From Leptasterias polaris (lineage: Eukaryota; Echinodermata; Asteroidea; Forcipulatida; Asteriidae): DNA of 64,000 bases. The notes under the pieces were generated by a model. The model ran no database searches and had not been told where the DNA came from. It saw only the letters and a program-made list of their open reading frames with translations. The stretch covers positions 4,774,001-4,838,000 of the forward strand of contig JAZGTN010000035.1 of the NCBI GenBank assembly GCA_037783415.1, given 5' to 3'. Position 1 is the first letter of the stretch, and every line of letters begins with the position of its first letter. Shown here in pieces: positions 55,301 to 64,000 of this stretch. A program made the translations under genes and the position numbers.

Positions 55301-58300
55301 ACCAGCAGTTGTTTATGTCCAAACAATTCGGTAAGGAAAGGGTTAAAACAAGTTCTGCTTTGCAAAAAACAATGGAGGAAATCTTTCACAAGCGGTACAC
55401 AATGACATGACTTTTAGCCGGTAACCTTCTTGCATTGACCTATTTTTATGATAATTTTTAACATCATCTACCACAAATCACTTTATCAAATGACACACTC
55501 GGGAAAATTACTTTTCTCCAGAAAAAAAAAAAGCTTCCCCGCCTGTAAGTTTTCAACTTTGAGCTTTGTAATTTGTTTTGTTTGTGACTTCTCAAATGAT
55601 GTTCCTTTGGTTGTTCTCTTTCAGAGCTCGACAGCCGAACAGCATCCCTCTCGTCAATCCATACAATACCAGCTTTCCACCGAACACAAACATCGAGAGT
55701 CAATATGACGGGGACCTTTTTCTAATGAAGACCAATCAATCGTTTTTGATCATAACTGACACCCCGCCGCCTGGAGATTGGTACATTGCGGCATTCTTAC
55801 AGAAAAGAAACGACAGCAAGATATCACAGCAGGTGAGAAATACACCGATCCATTAAGCCACGCCCATTTCTCATTGACCAATCACAACCGCGAAATCTGA
55901 TCACCATTTGAGCCGTTTGGTGATCTTTGCACTAATGGTGATCGGGTTTCGCGGCTGTGATTGGTCAACTCGTAAGGAGGCGGGGCTTAATGGATCGATC
56001 TATTACATTGCTCATGGTGTCTTTAAGGTCCATGATGGACCTTGAAGGGGTACCTCTATGAGGAAAGTGTAAATTTCTATTGGGAACATTTCAAGGGCCA
56101 ACGACCAGGGGCAACAGAGGCACTTGCCTCTATTGCCTTCGTAAAGTATCAGGCCTGTAGTATAAGATCAGTGATATACATGTTTTGGGGAGTGTGTCCA
56201 TTGATGTCTTTGTAAGTACATCGGAGCAGTTGGAATTGAAATTTGATACTGAAATGGCAACCAGTGCAGACTTTGAAGAACTGGACTAATTTAATTTAAT
56301 TCCTTGGTGTTTTGAGCACGCCGGAGAAGAAATCCAAACAGAAGACCATTGCCATAATCTAGTTTGGCTGACATGACGGCGGCGAGGAGTTTATCACATG
56401 ATTGCATTGATTAGTATTTTCTAATGTGGCTTATCTTCCGTTAATAGAAACAGATGGAACAGCAGGTATGTCCATGGAATGAGTCGTTTGCAGTAACATC
56501 ATCTGTATCTACTTTGCTGTGTAGATTTGTTCTTGAAGACTTGTCTTGCTATTTATTCTAATTCCTCAAAGTAGATTTCTGAGATTCGGGAGACTACTTA
56601 ATTCTTAATAGAACTGTCCTGCTTATTAATAAGTACTACCTGGGAGGTAGAAAATCGGCCAGGACTACTACTTTCGCTTAGTGGATCGAGGGGACTTCTC
56701 GTTTTTAACTTCACTGCCATGGAGTGAATTTTTATTTGGTCTCAGCATTTCGACTAGCCTGCTCTTGTCATCGTCAGGAGACTGAAGAGTGTCTGAGATG
56801 CTGGTCTCTTTATAGTGATTCAGAGGTTTCAGTGTTGATTCAGCACTGCTCTGATTGGTTCTTCTGAAAGGAGAACTTTGGTTGGAGGGCTCAGAGTTAT
56901 TGAGAGAGCTGCCCAAAATTGTACAGCTATTTTCAATACCCCAACAGTGAAGCCTGCGTCTGTCTTTTAACTTCTTCTATCATTGTGTAAGTGGGACATT
57001 GATGTTTGTTTTTGTGTTTTGATTGTATTCAGGGATTAGGAGGTCTGGAGTGTAGATATTTCATCCATCTAGGATTGTCTTATCGGTATCTTCGCTACGT
57101 GCCATCCCTCAGCACACAGTCAAAGACGATCGCTACACTGACACAACAGCAGATGTATGCCGTCTATAGGTAAATCACTTAAATCTGATTATTAAGGAGA
57201 ATTGCAGTATTAAACAAGCAGTAACTCAAGGTCGACCCCGGATAACCCTGGAAAACCTTTTAGAAAAACCTTGAGGCTAACCTCCAGTTACCGTCTGTTT
57301 GTTTTGCATTAATCCCTTATGTAGATTTTCACGCGTCTTAACAAAGATTTTAAAAACTTCATCTTAAACTTGCAGCAATTTTCTTCAGCTCACACCATCT
57401 TCAGCTCATTTTCCATCATTAGTCTCCTCAGTTTGTCATATTAATTGTTTGTACTTGCAGATTTAACGTTCCCGCCTTGACAAAGTCCGTCACCTTCACC
57501 TATGAAGACTGCGAGATCATGCGGTCCAATAGCAACAGCTCTAGCGACCTTTGCCCTGTTGGATTCCGAGTTAGTCCTAAACGTCTGGCTGGTAATGTGT
57601 CTCAAGCAATTGTCTGTCCGTCACTAACGTCGTGTTCGTTTACGCTCAGTCAACCAGAGGACAACACGTGGTACTACGTCCGTGTTGACCTGACGTCAAG
57701 TACAATCATGGGGATGAATTTGACTTTGGGAGTAGAATTACTCGGTAAGTAACTCCCAGTTCAGACAGGCGCTCCATAGTCCCACCGAACCAAATAGATT
57801 AGGAACGACTCCAGGTTGACCAAAAAATTAACTTTTGTTTCAAACATGTGAATTTAACATAAATTTTTTGTTAGGTTTGGCTCATGACAAGATCGAGTCC
57901 AAACGACTGCAATAGACTGTGCAAGTCTCGCGCGCATTCGAACTTCCGGGACCATAGTGGTCCCAACCATATGGAGTTTTACGTGGGCGAGATTTTGTTT
58001 CGTAAATTATTTTAGTTTAACGTAGGCTATGACCTAGAAATATATACATGTTGTTGGGAATGTAATACTAAGTGATAACAAAATATGAAAGTAAAACCAA
58101 TTCAAAAACATAACGAAGAAAACCTGAGAATTAAACTTTACCTCAGCTTCCGGTTATTGCAAAAAATTAAGAATTTCGTGCTCGCCTCCGATCATAAAAC
58201 TTATGTAAACGCTTGTTTTGGATGCGCGGTTATAATCACCAGATGCTGTAATTGCAAAGCGAACCCTTTTCATTGCAGTATATGGTTATTGAGGCGTCAG

Positions 58301-61300
58301 CATCCTCTTAACTGCAATACGGGTAAATTTTAAACCCTTTTGACCATCACGAATCCGCGTAAGGGGTTTCAAATAAGCATCCTTGTCCCAAAATTTTAAT
58401 TTCTTTTTAAATAATAATTAACACACTGTTGTGTATTTTTTTCAAAGGCTAAAACTTTTCATAAAATTGTAAAGATTTATTTTTGTTGTTCAGATTTTGT
58501 CATGAGATATAATTTAAAACAAAGATTTAATTTCAGAAATAAAAATGTTCTTCGTTTGACGTGTTTTCTCGTTCGGATACACGCAAGACTTGCACAGTCT
58601 ATTCAGTCGATCCTTTGACTTCCAGCGCGTCCAGTCGTTACTAACTGTTTCAGACGTCAAACTTTTCATCTACCTCATTCAATAATTTGGTTCGGCGCGA
58701 CTCTAGAGCGCATGTCTGAACAGGATGTAACAGCCAGGGAAGTGAGTTTAAAAACGTCGTTCAGAACTATTATTTACAAGTTAGTGAATTTTGATCACGG
58801 GTCTTTTCCAAACTACAAAATTGATGACGAATCCCAAGCCTGAGCTGGAGCACAAGCCGAGGTTTGGAAAATACCCACCAGGGCCCAATTTCATAGAGCT
58901 GCGTTAGCATAAAATGTTGCTTAACAATTTTCTGCTAAGTCACAAATGGGTACAAGTGACATGATATTTGGCTGGTGTTTTTTATTCTGGTAAGCATAAC
59001 TTTGTTGTGCTTAGCTGCTTTTCGTGCTTAAACAGCGCTGTGAAATTTTGCCTAGGTTTTATTCTTGACATGGTTGTTCCAGTTTAATAAATGGCAAGTT
59101 ATCCTCAAATACACATTATACCTGGACTTCATTAGAAGCTTGTCTTGCAATACTGATTAAAGTAATCTAAGCTTAAAACAAAAGTAGCGGTCAAACATTT
59201 TCAATTGTTTTACTACAAATGTACATCATGAAAAATATTCAGATCAACTCATAGATTGGGATGATTTATCTTACAGCGTGTACAGACGACGACATCCTTG
59301 ATGTTGCTTACCTAATGATGGACTCGTGGCAATTAACTTCCAATGACACTCTGCCCAAATGGGAACATCTCTATAACCACTCCGAGCCATATGATGAAGC
59401 CTCAGAGAACACCCCTAAATCTACACCCTTGTTCACTTCACGGACGCTCATTAACATCTTATCCCCTCCTGCAAGCAACTTACCCAGTCATGACACCCAA
59501 ACTTCGCCTGTGTCACCTAGCTGGTGCCCCCCTGTGATACACCTGTCCTCGTTGCAGTTCGGTAACTCCAACCCGTTTAAGGTGTTTGTACATAATGTCA
59601 TCAATGCCACGGGTGACTTTGACGTACTTCCTGATTCTCCAGTCATCTTGAAGTTTGAGTTGGATTCAATTCAGGATATCGGAGGAACTTTAAATATCAC
59701 CGCTGATATTGGAACGGAAACCGAGGTAAGTTGTAAACAGAATTAGTCTACCTTTGACCTTTGGTAGGGTCATAGATCGTTTTTGTCAACTTAATGCTGA
59801 TTTATTGCCAAATTTATCAAGAAAGATACAATAAAAGTCAGCCGTGAAAGTTTCAGCTGAATACAGTGTTTATTTGTTGAGAAAACTGCAAAAAACCTTC
59901 ATGGTATTTTCATCTAGAACGTAGAATCCATCTACGTTTTGCGAGGTGACAGCGGGTACCTGTCGCATCTCTGGTCGCGGCATTTGCGAATGGACAATAA
60001 TCCTCGGAACTCATATTTAAATGTTTTATTTACTTTCTACTCAAGACAAAATTTCAGACAAAATATTTTTGCAGGATGCTTACTACCGTCACCATGGTAA
60101 CTGTCTTTATAACAAGTAAGCTTTTGGATAGAAGTTCGACATTTTTTTGGGGGGTCACTAGTATGATGCTCCTTTTAATCAACATAAATCTCAACCGAAT
60201 GCCGTTTAAAACACAAACAATGAGCTAAGCACAAAACAAGTGTGTTCACCAGAGAAAGTTGTCATGTCACTGGTTTTCCCGCCTATTTACAGATTTAAGC
60301 TTATCAGCAAATTGTCAAGAACCAGTAACAACTTTTCCGATTTGTCCCAAATCCCTCTGCTGCTGGCACAGTTTGTTCAGTGCATATGGCCCATTTTGAA
60401 GAAACAAACTATTAAAGGTATTATACAGGATTGGCAGAGCTGACAAAATAATCACAGACAGTGTTCATGTTTTGTGCAATCAACCACATACATGAAATAA
60501 CAAACCTGTGAAAATTTGAGCTCAATTGGTCATCGAGGTCACGAGAAAATAGTGAAAAGAGACCTTATGTGTTTTCTGTTTTTCAAACATAGAGTTTATT
60601 ATCGCGCGCGATAAAAACTATTGTTTTACTCATTTCTCAGAAACGCTAGCATTTTAGGCAGAAATATTTTAAGGAACCCTTTGTACCATTACTTACACAT
60701 GTACTTTAAATCATGTAAGTTATGTGTGAATCTGTTAACATTTGTGTTTTTCGATCTTACCCAATAGTGCATATAGGGCCTTTAAAAATAATACCCAATG
60801 GTTGACATTTGGCTTTATGCTTTGCATTTATGTAGATGTTATGTGAGTACCAGCTAGCCGAATTTGATACATTTGCGCGCATTCATGCATACACATGGTA
60901 CATAGCATGCACAGACAACTCTTGGCAAAGTAACACAAAAATACGCACAAAGAAAAAAAGTTAGAAAAAGTACCCGCATAGTGCATGCAGAATTGTAAAC
61001 AGTATATGTTAGTTCAGGGGCCACTCATTCATTAGTTTCAAAAGCTGGTCTATTATACTACATGTTGATACTCCCACACATGACCGGAATTTGACCTATG
61101 AGAATGCATACAACTCTCCAATGTACATGTATTTATTAGTGGTCATTGAAGGACAATTAACTAAATTGATTGCTAATACAAGAACGACATTAATTAATCA
61201 ATTCGATATGGATTGTACATGTAGTTCCTTGTCTGCTTTTTATGTCACCACAAAGTACATGTACCATACATGTATCTCCCAGGCTAGCATTGGGTGCATG

Positions 61301-64000
61301 GGTTTCTTCTGTTTGTACAGACGCTAGTACCACAGGCTGCCACAAAGTACCATACCTTCCAGGCTAGCATTGGGTGCATGCGTTTCTTCTGTTTGTACAG
61401 CTGGTAGTATTGTCGATAATGGTTTTTAAAAATATCGAAATATCGCGATATTCGCAATATTATATAAAATAGACGATATGGTTTTAAAGAAAGCGTTATC
61501 ACGCTTTTTCTGTTCAAAGGGTTCCAATTTTTGTAGTCCATTCAATAATTTGGACGGCGACCAGGCCTGAATATTTGTAAACGCCAGGTTTTTTTAATGT
61601 AAATGCCGCAAAATCAGACTCAGTTGAATGAATTGGGGCTTTAGAAATATATATCGAAGGAAACTGGTCCCATTGTGTACGTCTTCCCAGATCTAGCCAT
61701 GATTGTTTTGTTTTTTGTGGTATCGCCGAACGTGATGCACAGGCTGATTGGCCGATTTCTGACTGGCCGCTTTCCGATTGGCCGAAATTCACTAGATTGG
61801 CGTGAATAATTATGACGTCATGCTTCTCACAGCGCTGCCATTCAATAGTATTTGTCACCTCGATCCTGCGGATGTGCTTGCTCCTAACTTAGTAAACTTT
61901 ATAGTAAGGGGGTGAAGGAAGGGCGTGTAGCCGTGGGAGCGAAATAGCGAGGGAAATTCCCTTGATGAGAAATCACTTCGTGGTCGGGAAACGTCAGGAG
62001 AACGTTTCTACATAACACGCACATGTACGTGATCGGAATAAACGTCGAGGCACCAGCTTTTAGAGAGCGCAACATTCAATCGTTGAGGTAAAACCATGAA
62101 TTAATTGTGTCAAAGCCAGTTATAAAAAGCACATAAAAATGTAAGACGTTTTGTTTTCATGGAATATGGATATTAAATTCAGTGATTTTTTTCTCAGCGG
62201 TTTATTCATACAGTCTTGTTTGTTATTCTATTGCTCATGTCCTCCCTGCGCGCGGTAAAACCGTTTTTCCGTGTTTGAAATTTTTTTCACGATATATCGA
62301 CATATCGGCGATATTAACCCGACGATATATCGCCAGTCAAAATTTACGATATCGTCCAGGGTTACTGTGGACTCAAGTCTCCACAGTCTCATGTAGTACT
62401 TTCTTAGTAGATACCTTGCACTCAAGTTTTTAATTGTCAATCTTCAAGAAAATTTAAATTAATCACTTAAAAAAAATGATGATGATTATTATTAGGCCCT
62501 ATATATTTCTGGTAATGAAACCAAGGAAGCCTCATAAGTGAACTAAATCACTGTAACTCGCAAGCCTGAGGAAACCTGTAAACAAGTATGCTTGCTATGT
62601 GAACCAGCAACACCAGGGTTAACCCCTACTCTTCCAAGATAAATGTTCTGGGTTCTTTTACGTGCACTACCAATCCTAGTACAAGGGACCTATGACCGAT
62701 TGCCCCATCCGAAGGACAAAGCAATTATGGTAAAGTTTCTTGCTCAAGGACACAAGTGCCTCGGCCTAGAATTGAACCCGCACTCGATCAGAAACACCAG
62801 AGCTTGAGTCCGGTGCTCTTAACCACTCGGCCAGAACACGCTACGAATGAAGTACCACTCATGTAGATTTTCTTTAATTTTCATTTATTGTTTTACAGGA
62901 TGACCCACCTGAGTTTAATAACGGAACTTATATCACCCTGTGTCTACGCAAAGGCAGGATACCACCCCTAAGTGGCGCAACTATATCTTGTGATCCTGCC
63001 TACAGTGTTACATTCAGTGCTGAGAATGCTAGCCAAACGTTTCCATGGAACATACCATTTCCACAGGCGGGGGTGTGGTATTTGTCCTTGGAGTCAAGAT
63101 GCAAATCGGATACTGGGTAAGGTTAAGCTAAATTTCAGTGAGCTGTTGTCATTTTAAATGATCATTGATTTTATTCAACCTTTCAAGAACATCCCCAAAA
63201 TGAATGGATGGGGACAAGTCTCATTCGCATATTCAACAGGCTTGATATATTTCCCCCGCAAAACCTGCAAAAATCCTGTGTAAAATATTGATGTCAATAT
63301 TGATGGCACATTTACCATGAAAATATCTGTAGAAAAGACGGAGGTTGGCTACAGACCTACGGTGGGAAAGAGGTTTTTTATCCCACCTTTCACTATTGAA
63401 TTTCAATTTTGATCATGGATAATGTTTTGTTTGCTTGTTTGTTCCTCTGCAGCATTGGACCGTGCAACTCTACAGTGTTTGTGAGTGTTGAAATTGGATT
63501 GTTTGCATGTATCGATGGTTGTGGTCCATACGGAAGTTGTCACACATCTTTAGATATGGGTCTCCAGTACTACTACTGCAAGTGTACAAGAGGTAACTTT
63601 TCTTTATAGACCTACTTGAACGAAAAACGGCGACAAGTGATCTTTGCTGAAATTCATTTAAAATGGTTTCAATAAAAAAGGAAAGTGAGTTCACATGAGA
63701 TTAAACAGATTTTAATTGTGTAGAAGAACAATCGTTTTAAAAACCCTTCACCGGTGCTTTTCAGAAAGATTTGCAAAAAGCCCTGTTACATCATCACTCA
63801 TGTTACTTCTAATATGTGGGAGCTCCGTTTTGTATGGCCGCTTTTTGTTGCAGCATTTAGGTAAACAAAGCAAACTCCCACACATGACGTCAAAGTATTG
63901 TCATTTTGACGCACGCCGTTAACGGCAGAAGTGTTTCTAGTTTTACAAACCCTTGAGGATAGGGCCTAACCAATGATGTTGTAATATCTTTACTATTGAC
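52382..64000 (+). CDS. PGAP6: PGAP6/TMEM8-family post-GPI-attachment protein (5' part)
   Basis: Coding exons within the window are 52382-52445, 53475-53643, 55625-55832, 57033-57169, 57461-57744, 59277-59725, 62899-63116 and 63453-63592. All are in frame and give 556 codons, and the gene continues past the right edge. Residues 1-21 form a signal peptide (MFTRCILHVMLLPSFYYVNA). The extracellular part has paired beta-rich modules (DTPPPGDWYIAAFL, QPEDNTWYYVRVDL, PFPQAGVWYLSLES), many N-x-S/T sites and a Cys-rich EGF-like start (CIDGCGPYGSC, YYYCKC). This order matches TMEM8A/PGAP6, a GPI-specific phospholipase A2 of the cell surface. Its catalytic seven-helix CREST-like membrane domain would be encoded beyond 64000. 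TMEM8B is the alternative family member. Confidence 0.85.
52867..53460. repeat. Hairpin (52867-52910) and repeat remnant (53290-53460)
   Basis: ACCATGGACGGAGGAAGG and CCTTCCTCCATGGT form a near-perfect hairpin, like the one at 9417-9452. 53290-53460 shares 'ctcatagaggtgcc' and 'ttgaaatgttcc' with 7555-7705 (inverted) and ends just before PGAP6 exon 2. Between them no feature is seen. Confidence 0.65.
53834..54007. mobile_element. Family A MITE copy
   Basis: AAGCAGAAAATGTTGCTTAA to CAGCTCTATGAAATTGGGCC. The left terminus is degraded. Confidence 0.75.
54008..54150. mobile_element. Foldback MITE, ends GGCCTGTGGCTGTA
   Basis: Arms CCTGTGGCTGTACATGG and CCATGTACATACTACAGCCACAGG, then CTCACCCAGTTACTGC and GCAGTAACTGGGTGAG, pair almost throughout. 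It directly abuts a family A copy. Confidence 0.82.
54503..54690. mobile_element. Family A MITE copy
   Basis: GCCCAATTTCATTGGGC to 'gtgcttaaagcagctttgg' with 'gactggtaaccttattctgg' inside. Confidence 0.75.
54761..55435. mobile_element. Family A MITE interrupted by a TTAA element
   Basis: GGCCAAATTTCATAGAGCTC to 'gaaaatatttcttaa', resuming at 55347 with 'aacaagttctgctttgc' and 'agccggtaacctt'. The outer copy is older than the insertion at 54804-55342. Confidence 0.8.
54804..55342. mobile_element. piggyBac-like non-autonomous element, 539 bp
   Basis: Termini CCCTTTCCTTACC and GGTAAGGAAAGGG are perfect 13-bp inverted repeats, flanked by TTAA at 54800-54803 and 55343-55346. TTAA duplication with CCCTTT-type ends is the piggyBac signature. 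A GGCGACTTTAGTCGAC motif occurs twice near the left end. No transposase. Confidence 0.88.
55846..55997. mobile_element. 152-bp foldback MITE beside PGAP6 exon 3
   Basis: Ends CGATCCATTAAGCC and GGCTTAATGGATCG. Inner arms TTGACCAATCACAACCGCGAA and TTCGCGGCTGTGATTGGTCAA pair almost perfectly. It begins 13 bp after the exon 3 splice donor. Confidence 0.9.
56040..56155. repeat. Interspersed repeat related to 7555-7705
   Basis: 'acctctatgaggaaa', 'tttctattgggaacatttca' and 'ttgcctctattgcctt' match the 7555 copy in the same order. Confidence 0.65.
56640..56960 (-). mobile_element. Possible Penelope-like element terminal fragment
   Basis: Minus strand CTGACGATGACAAGAGCAGG followed by CTAGTCGAAATGCTGAG resembles the terminal repeats of Penelope-like retroelements, which can carry hammerhead ribozyme cores (CUGANGA...GAAA). 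The spacing is right, but helix II pairing is poor here, so ribozyme activity is doubtful. No RT is present. Confidence 0.35.
57911..58603. mobile_element. MITE family C, copy 2 (693 bp, inverted)
   Basis: AATAGACTGTGCAAGTCTCG to AGACTTGCACAGTCTATT. It matches 32998-33706 in the opposite direction over its whole length with roughly 90% identity by eye. It lies in the PGAP6 intron before exon 6. Confidence 0.9.
58881..59055. mobile_element. Family A MITE copy
   Basis: GGGCCCAATTTCATAGAGCTG to 'acagcgctgtgaaattttgcc'. Right end diverged. Confidence 0.8.
60416..60781 (-). mobile_element. Family B element, 366 bp, TTAA target duplication
   Basis: Flanked by TTAA (60412-60415, 60782-60785). The right end AGGGCCT is the reversed family start. 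The central ATCGCGCGCGAT palindrome corresponds to ATCACGCGTGAT in 28418-28763. Confidence 0.85.
61250..61405. repeat. Direct duplication, about 75 bp x 2
   Basis: 'caggctagcattgggtgcat' and 'gtttcttctgtttgtacag' occur twice (61280-61320, 61350-61400) with one substitution. Confidence 0.88.
61415..62360. mobile_element. Element bounded by CGATAT-rich ends
   Basis: Left 'aatatcgaaatatcgcgata' and right 'cacgatatatcgacatatcg' plus 'cgatatatcgcc' are dense in CGATAT palindromes in both orientations. The interior 61740-62025 is the repeat shared with 45391-45640. Ends are not exact, so class is open. Confidence 0.5.
62515..62850 (-). mobile_element. SINE-1, near full length
   Basis: Minus strand head GTTCTGGCCGAGTGGTTAAG, ACTCAAGCTCTGG, B-box-like GGGTTCAATTCTAGG. 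The body shares 'cttgctcaaggacacaagtg' and 'aaatgttctgggttctttta'. It ends about 50 bp before PGAP6 exon 7. Confidence 0.78.
63593..64000. other. PGAP6 intron to window edge
   Basis: No further coding exon could be placed. The next exon should complete the EGF-like module and enter the membrane domain. Confidence 0.45.

Overview
The window is AT-rich metazoan nuclear DNA with short exons, GT-AG introns and dense small repeats. I infer an echinoderm, probably a sea star. The evidence is the vertebrate-like gene set, a PRKAA-RPL37-FBXO4 linkage shared with human 5p13, and many short inverted-repeat elements of a kind I associate with asteroid genomes. Species cannot be fixed from this window.

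Six protein-coding genes were rebuilt exon by exon. They form three head-to-head pairs: AMPK alpha (-, 246-10043, 3' part beyond the left edge) with ARMC7 (+, 10520-14743); RPL37 (-, 15712-19196) with FBXO4 (+, 19594-25002); and SPTLC1 (-, 31880-51675) with a PGAP6/TMEM8-type gene (+, from 52382, continuing past the right edge). The starts of each pair lie about 0.4-0.7 kb apart, which suggests bidirectional promoters. ARMC7/RPL37 and FBXO4/SPTLC1 converge. The encoded functions are unrelated: energy-sensing kinase, armadillo protein, ribosomal protein, SCF substrate receptor, sphingolipid synthesis and GPI-anchor processing. The pairing therefore looks like genome architecture rather than a pathway.

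Each of the three RPL37 introns carries one copy of the same C/D-box snoRNA on the host strand. It has boxes C, C' and D, a terminal stem, and an antisense stretch to a conserved 18S rRNA segment. This is the clearest non-coding gene system here.

Most other sequence is mobile DNA. There are nine copies of a CAATTTCATAGAG inverted-repeat family, TTAA-flanked elements (one piggyBac-like and nested in another element), and several MITE families ending in TAGAC. There are four tRNA-derived SINE families, a 2.55 kb element with 50-bp perfect terminal inverted repeats, and a 3.6 kb CACTG-ended element with TGAGCCA arrays carrying a nearly intact LINE reverse transcriptase fragment. A 114-bp minisatellite family occurs at three loci. 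A 182-bp foldback element has both filled and empty sites visible in the window. SPTLC1 intron 1 (7.3 kb) and the PGAP6 introns hold the densest nests.
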